Of a DNA stretch of 64,000 bases, positions 35,438 through 43,465 are shown piece after piece. The notes beneath the pieces were generated by a model. That model worked only from the letters and a program-made list of their open reading frames with translations, was not told the DNA's origin and made no database searches. The stretch's first letter is position 1, and the number at the start of each line of letters is the position of its first letter. This DNA comes from Comamonas sp. GB3 AK4-5 (GTDB lineage: Bacteria; Pseudomonadota; Gammaproteobacteria; Burkholderiales; Burkholderiaceae_C), in NCBI RefSeq assembly GCF_041320665.1, contig NZ_CP166730.1:186001-250000 (forward strand), in the 5' to 3' direction. A program made the translations under genes and the position numbers.

Positions 35438-35983
35438 ATGAGCGCATTGGTCATAAAGGCCTGGAAGGCCAGCGAACAACCCATTGACGAGAGGGGCAAC
35501 CACATCGCAATCACCGGGCGCGAAGGCGGCCTGGTGGCCTGGATTCTGTCTAAGGTGAACATCGACCCCACCACCACCATCTTGGTGGGCAGCGAACGTC
35601 TGGAATTCAGCAGCGCCTCGCTGTCTGGCACACAGTCGCGTTTGATTCCGCTGCAAGGCGTGTGCTCTACGTATTACGGCTACCACAAGCCCTGGAAAAC
35701 CGCCGCTGCCATCAGCCTGGCCGCTTTTTTCATGGGTGCGTCCATGCTGAACCAGAGCGTGATTGCAGGCCTGCTGACGATGCTGGTCGGCTTTGGCGTG
35801 GCCGCGCTCATTTATTTCCTGAACCGCACATTGACTTTGGGCTTTGTGGAAAACAGCGGCGCTGTCAACGGCATTCAGTTCAAGCGCTCGGTGATCGAAA
35901 ACATCGACATCAGCGAAGAGCAGGCCCGAGAGGTCTGCCAGCTGATGCAAAAGCTGATTGAAGCCAAAGAGAAGCGTCTCTGA
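35438..35983 (+). CDS. Hypothetical membrane protein with two central helices
   Basis: A 181-residue protein not recognised. Residues 1-75 are soluble (SALVIKAWKASEQPIDERG), residues about 87-130 contain two membrane helices (AAAISLAAFFMGASML and VIAGLLTMLVGFGVAALIYF) and residues 131-181 are again soluble and charged, ending QKLIEAKEKRL. No signal peptide or lipobox is seen. The start ATG has AGAGAGA upstream. It is followed by a bidirectional terminator and a convergent glutamate dehydrogenase gene, so it is probably monocistronic. No function is proposed. Confidence 0.8.
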   Translation: MSALVIKAWKASEQPIDERGNHIAITGREGGLVAWILSKVNIDPTTTILVGSERLEFSSASLSGTQSRLIPLQGVCSTYYGYHKPWKTAAAISLAAFFMGASMLNQSVIAGLLTMLVGFGVAALIYFLNRTLTLGFVENSGAVNGIQFKRSVIENIDISEEQAREVCQLMQKLIEAKEKRL

Positions 35984-36058
35984 GGTCTGCCTGCGGCATC
36001 CGTGTGATGCCCCGGGCCTGCTTTTTACACTGCAATTTCTTGCAGGATGGAGCGCCAT

Positions 36059-36096
36059 AAAAAAAGCCAGCCAGGGTCGCCCCGGCTGGCTTTTTT
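36059..36096. terminator. Bidirectional Rho-independent terminator
   Basis: A run of A, then GCCAGCC (36066-36072), an inner GGG/CCC pairing, GGCTGGC (36084-36090) and TTTTTT. It lies between the convergent membrane protein gene (end 35983) and glutamate dehydrogenase (end 36116) and can serve both. Confidence 0.92.
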
Positions 36097-36115
36097 GCAT
36101 GTGCCGGATGGCGGC

Positions 36116-37423
<1,308 letters not shown>

Positions 37424-37752
37424 GGTGAAACCCGGAGGAATATGAAATAGAGGTGCGCTGTAGTGCGTACTTCCACCTGTTTTTGCAGCGTAGGCACTGC
37501 GCCTCGGTCTGTCCAAGGCCTGTTGTGGGTCGCATTATGCGTTTTGTGCATAATCGATAAATGTCATGCTTTTTTCGATAATTTACGCCCTTTTGCAGCT
37601 TTCGTGCGTGGTGCGTCCTGGGCGTAGATGGCCACGCGACGGCGCAGCGGCGATGGCTGGACCCCAATGACCCCTGCGAACGCTGGGAAAAAACGGAATG
37701 CGCAAGGTCCCCGAGCTGCTGATGGGGAGCGGAATAGGCCATCATTGCGCCT
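37424..37752. promoter_or_regulatory. Divergent intergenic region with inverted repeat ATTATGC-N7-GCATAAT
   Basis: 329 bases between gdhA (minus) and the hydratase gene (plus), with no gene. At 37534-37554 there is a perfect 7-bp inverted repeat ATTATGC...GCATAAT with 7-nt spacer, followed by two TCGATAA copies (37553-37559 and around 37577). This AT-rich island in GC-rich DNA is a likely promoter and operator for gdhA. Confidence 0.45.
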
Positions 37753-38676
37753 ATGTCGGAAACCTCTGAATGCCGCAGCGGCAGCTGTGGCCCCGCCCCT
37801 TTTGCCAACACCCCGCCCATAGGCCTGGCCCCGGACCTGCAGACCCAGCATGAGCTGCTGCCGGACTGGAAGCAGATCGCGCCGGAGCTGCACGAAGATG
37901 CCTATGCCATGGCCGATGCGCTGTGGTGGGCACGCAAGCTGGGCAGCTCCCAGGCCCTGGGTGCAGACGTGGCGCCGCTGCTGCGCGGCCCCGAAGATGC
38001 CCGGGCCGTGCAGCAGGCACTGGCCCAGGTCTATGGCTGGTGGCCCGCCAACCGTGCCCCGCGCTATTGGAAAAGCGGTGGCCCCAGCCGCAGCCAGCCT
38101 CTGGTGCATGCCCCCTTGCCCGAGCCCGGCGTGCTGACCGGGCTGGCGCTGGCGCCTGCGCCCAGCACCGTTTTTCAATTGCGCGGTGTGGAGGCGGAAA
38201 TCGCCTTGCGCATAGGCCAGGACGTGACGGCCGAACAGGCCGCCGCATTGGACCATGCTGGCGCGCTGGCCCTGGCCGATGCCTGGTGCCTGGCCCTGGA
38301 ATGGGTGGATGTGCGCTGGCGCGATGGCCTGCAGGCCCCGGCCCTGGCCCATTTGGCCGACGGCCAATGCCATGGCGGCCTGCTGCTGGGTGCCTGGCAA
38401 TCCATGCAAGCCTTGCAGGGCAAGGACTGGAGCGCCCAGACCTGCACGACCACGCGGGATGGTGCTGCGGCACAGTGCTTTACCGGCACCCACAGCCTGG
38501 GCGATCCAGCCTGGCTGTTGGTGGACTGGCTGCAGCATGTGGCGCGTGAGTACGGCAGCGTGCCCGCCGGCACGGTGGTGACTACGGGCTCCTGGAGCGG
38601 CTGCCAGCAGTTGCAGGCCGGCCAGCGCTTTCAGGCCGAATTTGCCGGCCTGGGCGCGTTGGGGTGGCAGTTCTGA
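37753..38676 (+). CDS. 2-keto-4-pentenoate hydratase-like protein (FAH-family fold)
   Basis: A 307-residue protein resembling the MhpD/2-oxopent-4-enoate hydratase branch of the fumarylacetoacetate hydrolase superfamily. The metal-site pattern is in VFQLRGVEAEIALRIG (Glu-x-Glu) and ALEWVDVRW; the C-terminal end PAGTVVTTGSWSG followed by AEFAGLGALGW fits the fold. The N-terminal 30 residues (rich in Cys, Gly, Pro) are not conserved. Substrate unknown. It is followed by a convergent Bug receptor gene after 21 nt, a common pairing, but on the opposite strand. Confidence 0.78.
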   Translation: MSETSECRSGSCGPAPFANTPPIGLAPDLQTQHELLPDWKQIAPELHEDAYAMADALWWARKLGSSQALGADVAPLLRGPEDARAVQQALAQVYGWWPANRAPRYWKSGGPSRSQPLVHAPLPEPGVLTGLALAPAPSTVFQLRGVEAEIALRIGQDVTAEQAAALDHAGALALADAWCLALEWVDVRWRDGLQAPALAHLADGQCHGGLLLGAWQSMQALQGKDWSAQTCTTTRDGAAAQCFTGTHSLGDPAWLLVDWLQHVAREYGSVPAGTVVTTGSWSGCQQLQAGQRFQAEFAGLGALGWQF

Positions 38677-38697
38677 GCGCCCTGCACACGTTCGACA

Positions 38698-39675
38698 CTA
38701 GAGCGTGATCTGCGCCTTGCGGATGATGTCCGCATTGTTGGCGCTTTCCAGCTGGAGCAGCGCGGTGAACTCCAGCGGTGTGAGCTGCAGGCCCACGTTG
38801 TCGGTGCTGCGCAAGGCCTCTTGAATGCTGGCGGTGGCCAGCTGCTCCAGCACCACGGCGTTGAGCCGGTTGACGATGTCGGCAGGCGTGCGTGCCGGCG
38901 CCATAAAGCCGAACAGCGAGGTGATGTTGGCCTCGGCCACGCCTTTTTCGGCCAGCGTGGCGATCTGGGGTTGGTTGGGTGCACGCTGCGGCCCGGTGGT
39001 GGCCAGCACGCGCAGCTTGCCCTGCGCAATGAGGCCGTTGATAGTGCCAAAGGGGTTGGCGGTCATGATCTCGAAATGCCCGCCCACGGCGTCGTTCACG
39101 GTCTGGCCCACGCCCTTGTAGGGGACATGGATGAACTGCGCCCCCGTCTTGTGCTGGATCTGCTCCAGCATGATGTGGCCTACCGAGCCCACGCCCGAGG
39201 TGGCAAAACGGATGGTGCCGGGCTTGGCCTTGGCGTCGGCAATCAGCGCCTCCCAGCTCTTGCCGGCATAGGCCGAGGTGGCCAGCACATACACCGGGGA
39301 ATACATCATCGGCGCCACCGCCACCAGGTCTTTGGCGGGGGTGTAGCTCAGCTTCATCAGATGGGGTGACAGCGTCAGCGGGCTGATAGCGGAGAGGGCC
39401 AGGGTATAGCCATCGGGCGTGGCCTTGGCCACTTCGGCCATGCCTACGGTGCCACCGGCCCCGCCCTTGTTTTCCACCACCATGGCCTGGCCCAGGGCTC
39501 GGGCCATTTGCTCGATCAGCTTGCGGCCCACGTTGTCGGTCACGCCGCCCGCGGCATAGGGAATCACCACGCGTATGGGCTTGCTGGGCCAGGTCTGGCT
39601 GCGGGCCAGCAAAGGCAGGGAAGTGGCAGCAGCCAGTGCGCTGCTATGGGCCAGAAAACGGCGGCGATGGAGCAT
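38698..39675 (-). CDS. Bug/TctC-family solute-binding protein
   Basis: A 325-residue periplasmic receptor. Signal LHRRRFLAHSSALAAATSL is Tat-like, with cleavage near LARSQ. Family blocks: RVVIPYAAGGVTDNVGR, VENKGGAGGTVGMAEV, RFATSGVGSVGHIMLEQI, HVPYKGVGQTVNDAVGGHFE, GFMAPARTPADIV. The ATG at 39675 is chosen; the frame runs back to a TTG at 39684. It ends 21 nt from the convergent hydratase gene. Ligand unknown. It is 114 nt downstream of hutG on the same strand and could be part of that transcript. Confidence 0.92.
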   Translation of the reverse strand: MLHRRRFLAHSSALAAATSLPLLARSQTWPSKPIRVVIPYAAGGVTDNVGRKLIEQMARALGQAMVVENKGGAGGTVGMAEVAKATPDGYTLALSAISPLTLSPHLMKLSYTPAKDLVAVAPMMYSPVYVLATSAYAGKSWEALIADAKAKPGTIRFATSGVGSVGHIMLEQIQHKTGAQFIHVPYKGVGQTVNDAVGGHFEIMTANPFGTINGLIAQGKLRVLATTGPQRAPNQPQIATLAEKGVAEANITSLFGFMAPARTPADIVNRLNAVVLEQLATASIQEALRSTDNVGLQLTPLEFTALLQLESANNADIIRKAQITL

Positions 39676-39789
39676 GGGAAGCAATCCTTGAGACAGAGGG
39701 GAGAGGGTCCCGATGCTCCGCGCGGGTGCAGGCGGCGTCCATTGACGATGTCCCTAGGACGGACTGCGCTCCGCGCTGCTGAAAGCGTG

Positions 39790-40620
39790 TTAACGCTGCT
39801 GCGTGGACGCTGCGAATTCCAGCATGGTGCCCAGCAGTTTTTGCAGATGCGGCTGCACCTTGTCTGCGCGCTCGGGCAGATAGTCAAAAGGCAGGGCCTC
39901 TTGCATATAGCTGCTTTGCGTCATCTCCAGCTGCACCGCATGCACCTGGCTGGCGGGCTGGCCGTAATGCCGGGTGATGTAGCCGCCGGTGAAGCGGCCA
40001 TTGAGCACGCTGGTGTAGCCATCCTCGGCGGCTTGCTGTGCGGTTTGCAGCAGCCGCTCGCCCAGGCCCGGTGCGCAGCTGGCGCCCAGGTTGGTGCCCA
40101 GGTTCAGATCGGGCAGCGTGCCCTCAAAAAAGCGTGGCAGCACGGAACGTATGGAGTGGGCATCCCACAGCAGGGCCACGCCGTGCTGCGCCTTGATGCG
40201 GTCCAGCTCGGCGCGCAGCTGGTCGTGGTAGGGCTGCCAGATGGCGGCGCGGCGCTGGTCGATTTCGGCCGCACCGGGCTCCAGCTCCGGGCTGCGGTAC
40301 AGCGGTGTATCGCCAAAGCTGTCGACGGGGCACAGACCGGTCACGTTCTGGCCGGGGTAGAGACTGGCGCCATCGGGAGGGCGGTTCAGGTCCACCACAT
40401 AGCGCGAGTGCGTGGCCACCAAGGTGGAGGCCCCCATGGCCTTGGCAAAGGCGTACAGGCGCGGCAGATGCCAGTCGGTGTCGGGCACCTGGCGGGCCTC
40501 ATCGCTCAGTCGCTCGGCTACGCAGGCCGGCACATAGGTGCCCACATGGGGAAAGGACAGCAGCAGCGGCGCTGTGCCCTGGTGGAACTCGAAGGCCACG
40601 CGGTCGGTGGTGAATGGCAT
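39790..40620 (-). CDS. hutG: N-formylglutamate deformylase
   Basis: A 276-residue N-formylglutamate amidohydrolase that releases glutamate and formate, the last step of the five-step histidine pathway. The sequence follows Pseudomonas HutG closely: EFHQGTAPLLLSFPHVG, PDTDWHLPRLYAFA, VVDLNRPPDGASLYPG, HGVALLWDAHSIRS, LPDLNLGTNLGASC, GGYITRHYGQP and VHAVQLEMTQSSYM. ATG at 40620 has AGGAG 8-9 nt upstream. It is separated from hutF by 35 kb and sits behind an IclR-family regulator, so its control may differ from the main hut operon. Confidence 0.95.
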   Translation of the reverse strand: MPFTTDRVAFEFHQGTAPLLLSFPHVGTYVPACVAERLSDEARQVPDTDWHLPRLYAFAKAMGASTLVATHSRYVVDLNRPPDGASLYPGQNVTGLCPVDSFGDTPLYRSPELEPGAAEIDQRRAAIWQPYHDQLRAELDRIKAQHGVALLWDAHSIRSVLPRFFEGTLPDLNLGTNLGASCAPGLGERLLQTAQQAAEDGYTSVLNGRFTGGYITRHYGQPASQVHAVQLEMTQSSYMQEALPFDYLPERADKVQPHLQKLLGTMLEFAASTQQR

Positions 40621-40695
40621 GCTGATTGACTCCTGGATCAAGGCGCTGCGCGCCTGCACGAATGCGGCTCTTTGCAGAGGGGAAAGGGTGAAAAT

Positions 40696-41445
40696 TTATT
40701 CGGTGAGTGCATGTGAAATCCGGGCCGCAGCGGTCAGCGTCTGCTGCAGCCATTGCGCCTCCTGCTCTTGCACACGTTGTTGGGGGGCCATCAGCGTGAG
40801 TGCGGCGATGGCGCGGCGCCCGGCGCCAAACAGCGGCACGCTGCAGCCCCAGACGCCGGCATCCACCTCGCCCACGGTGATCACATAGCCGGCGTCGCGA
40901 ATGGCTTGCAGCCGGGCCTGGGCCTGGGTGCGGGCTTCCAGATCGTGGGCGTAATGCTGGTGCAGCACGGCCTCGCGTTGCGCCGTGGGAAGATGGGCCA
41001 GCAGGCACAGGGCCGAGGCACCGCGCTGCAGCGGCACGCTGCGGCCTTCGGCAAAAGAGCAGCGCAGCGACTGCGGACTTTCTGCCATGGCCAGGCATAT
41101 GGCCTGGCCGCCGCTGGCCACGATGAGGCCGGCGCTTTCCTGGGTCAGTTGCGACAGCTGCGCCAGAAAAGGGCGGGCGGTGTGCACCAGGCTGGAGCTG
41201 CGCTCAAACCCATTGGCCAGCTGCAGACACAGCGGGCCGGGGGCGTACAGGCCCGCCTGCTCCTGCACCAGATCAAAGCGTTTGAGGCGGGCGAGCTGGC
41301 GGTACAGCGCACTGCGCGGCAGGCCGCTGGCCAGCACCAGCTCGGCGGCGGACAGGGCCCGGGGGGCACGCGCCAGCACCGTCAGCAGATGCAGCACGCG
41401 GTCTGCGGCGGGGATAGCGGTGTCCGGGCTGTGGGTGGCTGGCAT
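40696..41445 (-). CDS. IclR-family transcriptional regulator
   Basis: A 249-residue IclR regulator: N-terminal winged helix (AADRVLHLLTVLARAPRALSA, LPRSALYRQLARLKRFDLV; residues about 12-70) and C-terminal ligand-binding domain (SAGLIVASGGQAICLAM, RGASALCLLAHLP, EVDAGVWGCSVPLFGA). ATG at 41445 is preferred; the next upstream ATG (41481) lies inside an operator-like palindrome. The gene precedes hutG by 75 nt on the same strand, so the pair may be one operon. Two matching palindromes upstream (41471-41485, 41601-41619) suggest autoregulation. Confidence 0.9.
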   Translation of the reverse strand: MPATHSPDTAIPAADRVLHLLTVLARAPRALSAAELVLASGLPRSALYRQLARLKRFDLVQEQAGLYAPGPLCLQLANGFERSSSLVHTARPFLAQLSQLTQESAGLIVASGGQAICLAMAESPQSLRCSFAEGRSVPLQRGASALCLLAHLPTAQREAVLHQHYAHDLEARTQAQARLQAIRDAGYVITVGEVDAGVWGCSVPLFGAGRRAIAALTLMAPQQRVQEQEAQWLQQTLTAAARISHALTE

Positions 41446-41470
41446 GGTGCTGGATGGTAGGAAATTTGGT

Positions 41471-41485
41471 TCCCAATTCATGGGA
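41471..41485. promoter_or_regulatory. Candidate IclR operator 1
   Basis: TCCCAATTCATGGGA: 5-bp arms with 5-nt spacer, 26 bp upstream of the iclR-like start codon. Its reverse complement differs from operator 2 by one base. Confidence 0.55.
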
Positions 41486-41600
41486 CATCTATTTCGGCAG
41501 TTTTTATAAACTCAATGCCTGGGATTGTCTGTAGATGCAGGAAATATACGCATGTATTGGCCTAGGTGCATTCCCTAGGCGTGATCGGTAAAAAAGTATC

Positions 41601-41619
41601 AGTCCCATAAATTGGGACT
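41601..41619. promoter_or_regulatory. Candidate IclR operator 2
   Basis: AGTCCCATAAATTGGGACT: perfect 7-bp arms with 5-nt spacer. The core TCCCATAAATTGGGA (41603-41617) is the reverse complement of operator 1 with one mismatch. It lies about 155 bp upstream of the IclR gene, in a 264-nt gap with no other gene. Confidence 0.6.
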
Positions 41620-41709
41620 TTATGCTGGGCGGGAAAAGCCCCCGACAGGCCATGGTCGCTGTCGCAGTGTCTGGGGCGGGTTGATGTTCCCGGAGCTGGT
41701 TGACGCCCG

Positions 41710-42618
41710 TCAGGTTCGGGGGCGTTCGCGCAGCATCTGTACAAAGCGCTGGCCGGCCAGGCCCAGCGGGCGGGCCTTGGACCAGACCCAATCCACAAAT
41801 AGCGTGCTGCCGTTGCTGATGCTTTGCATGGGCACTTCCATCAAGGTGCCTGCGGCGATATGGGGCTCCACCATGCCCCTGGGCAACCAGCCCCAGGCCA
41901 GCCCGGTATGGATGAGGGACAGGGCGGCCTGGTAGCTGTCGCAGCGCCACAGCTGGTGGGCAAACACAAAGCGCGGGTGGGTCTGCAGCGGGTCACGGCT
42001 GGTGACCAGTACCTGGCGGCTGGCGGCGAGCTGGTCCGTGCTCAAGCGCACGTCGGGGCCATGGGCTGTTTGTGCGGCGCGCCAGGGGGCGAACTGCGGG
42101 GCCATGACGGCCACCAGGGTTTCATGGCCCATGCCTTGAAATTCCTCGCGCCCATCCATGGCCGGGCGCTCGAACATCAGGGCCAGCTGGGCCCGGCCGG
42201 CGTGCAGCAGCTCCAGTGCGTCGGCCTGGGGCGCGGCCAGCACTTCCACCGTCAGCCCGGGAAACTCCTGTGCCAGGGGCACCAGGCCATCGGCCCAGGC
42301 GGTGGAGAGCAGCTCGGGCGCAATGGCAAAGGTCAGCCGCTCCTCCAGCCCCTGGTGCAAGGCCTTGGCCTGCTGGTTGAGCTGCTGCAACTGGGCCGCC
42401 AGCAGGCGGGCCTGGGGCTCCAGCGCACGGGCGGCGGCGGTGGGGCGGGGCTCGCGCCCGCTGCGGTCAAAAAGCGGGAGGTCCAGCTCGGCTTCCAGCT
42501 GGGCGATGGCCATGCTGACGGCTGAGGGCACGCGCCCCAGCTGGCGTGCAGCGGCGGAAAACGATCCATGGTCCAGCACGGAGAGAAACAAAAGAACTTG
42601 CTCAGGGGGAAAAGCCAT
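41710..42618 (-). CDS. LysR-family regulator beside the PACE efflux gene
   Basis: A 302-residue LysR regulator: winged helix at residues 1-62 (LLFLSVLDHGSFSAAARQLG, PSAVSMAIAQLEAELDLPLF) and effector domain to the end. ATG at 42618; the frame also allows a TTG at 42627. It is divergent from the PACE transporter gene with 73 nt between start codons, the arrangement known for Acinetobacter AceR/AceI. An inverted repeat TGTGC-N10-GCACA lies in between. It probably activates the transporter in response to a substrate. Confidence 0.9.
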   Translation of the reverse strand: MAFPPEQVLLFLSVLDHGSFSAAARQLGRVPSAVSMAIAQLEAELDLPLFDRSGREPRPTAAARALEPQARLLAAQLQQLNQQAKALHQGLEERLTFAIAPELLSTAWADGLVPLAQEFPGLTVEVLAAPQADALELLHAGRAQLALMFERPAMDGREEFQGMGHETLVAVMAPQFAPWRAAQTAHGPDVRLSTDQLAASRQVLVTSRDPLQTHPRFVFAHQLWRCDSYQAALSLIHTGLAWGWLPRGMVEPHIAAGTLMEVPMQSISNGSTLFVDWVWSKARPLGLAGQRFVQMLRERPRT

Positions 42619-42658
42619 GGCGGCCAATCTATCAAGAAAACTGAAAGAATCTGACTTT

Positions 42659-42678
42659 TGTGCTCAATTTACGGCACA
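42659..42678. promoter_or_regulatory. Candidate LysR operator
   Basis: TGTGC (42659-42663) and GCACA (42674-42678) separated by 10 nt in the short divergent region between the LysR and PACE genes. Confidence 0.45.
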
Positions 42679-42691
42679 TATACTGCCGGCC

Positions 42692-43222
42692 ATGTCGAAA
42701 CCTGTCAGTGCGATGGCACCCGCAACCTCTCTCTCTGCCGCTTCTTCTCCTGTCTCCACCGCCCCCTCCGCATCCCCCAAAAAACCTACCGGCCTGCAAG
42801 GGCCCTGGCGCCGCGTGGTGTTTGTCGGTCTGTACGAGCTGATCGCCATCATTGTTTCCAGCCTGTTGTTCATGGCCACGGGCCAGAACTCGGGCGACTC
42901 CGGTGTGATGGCCGTGGCGGCCTCCACCATTGCCATTGCATGGAACCTCACTTTCAACTGGCTGTTCGAGCAATGGGAGCTGCGCCAAACCCAAAAAGGC
43001 CGTTCCCTGCTGCGCCGCATTGCACACGCCATCGGCTTTGAAGGCGGTATTGCCGCCATGCTGATCCCGCTGATGGCCTGGTGGTTCGATATTTCGCTGT
43101 GGGAAGCCACGGTGCTGGAAGCCGGCCTGCTGGTGTTCTTCATGCTCTACACCTTTGTCTTCAACTGGGCGTTTGACCGCATCTTTGGCCTGCCGGCGTC
43201 GGCCCAGAACCTGCAGCCCTGA
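42692..43222 (+). CDS. PACE-family multidrug efflux transporter
   Basis: A 176-residue inner-membrane protein with four helices in two repeated bacterial transmembrane pair units, the layout of proteobacterial antimicrobial compound efflux transporters (AceI type), which export biguanides and amines such as chlorhexidine or polyamines. Unit 1: RRVVFVGLYELIAIIVSSLLF, then WNLTFNWLFEQWE. Unit 2: RRIAHAIGFEGGIAAMLIPL, then FVFNWAFDRIFGLP. Each unit begins with RR and has an acidic residue in the first helix and FNWxF(D/E) in the second. The 35-residue Ser/Pro-rich N-terminal lead is unusual; an ATG at 42713 is an alternative start. Confidence 0.9.
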   Translation: MSKPVSAMAPATSLSAASSPVSTAPSASPKKPTGLQGPWRRVVFVGLYELIAIIVSSLLFMATGQNSGDSGVMAVAASTIAIAWNLTFNWLFEQWELRQTQKGRSLLRRIAHAIGFEGGIAAMLIPLMAWWFDISLWEATVLEAGLLVFFMLYTFVFNWAFDRIFGLPASAQNLQP

Positions 43223-43304
43223 TGCGCAGGCCGACCGCCGGGCATCTGCACGCATTCCCCGCGCCGGCACATTCCGGCGGCACGCCGTAAAATTGCCGGC
43301 TTCG

Positions 43305-43424
43305 CCCCGAGGAGCGCTGCAGCGGGCCGGTGTGTACCTGCAGGTACACGATCGGCCGGTCAGGCTCGGGGTCCGCAGATGCCTGGCCCCGCCCGCCTCT
43401 GCCCGCTCTTGCAACGGCGCTCAC
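43305..43424 (+). ncRNA. S-adenosylhomocysteine (SAH) riboswitch
   Basis: Matches the ahcY/SAH riboswitch consensus. CCCCGAG (43305-43311) pairs with CTCGGGG (43365-43371) to form P1; GAGCGC (43312-43317) pairs with GCGCTC (43417-43422) as the pseudoknot helix, within GCAACGGCGCTCACC. GAGGAGCGCTGC and CAGGCTCGG are the conserved core strings. An internal stem GTGTACCTGCAGGTACAC is the variable arm. It lies 40 nt before metH and is expected to turn metH on when SAH accumulates. Confidence 0.95.
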
Positions 43425-43465
43425 CTGTCTTCGATTCTGCTTTTTGGTTTTACACAGGTGAGCTG

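Noticed and set aside
41446..41481. Start of the IclR gene at 41481 (12 residues longer)
   Set aside because: That ATG lies within the palindrome 41471-41485 and the extra residues have no family similarity.
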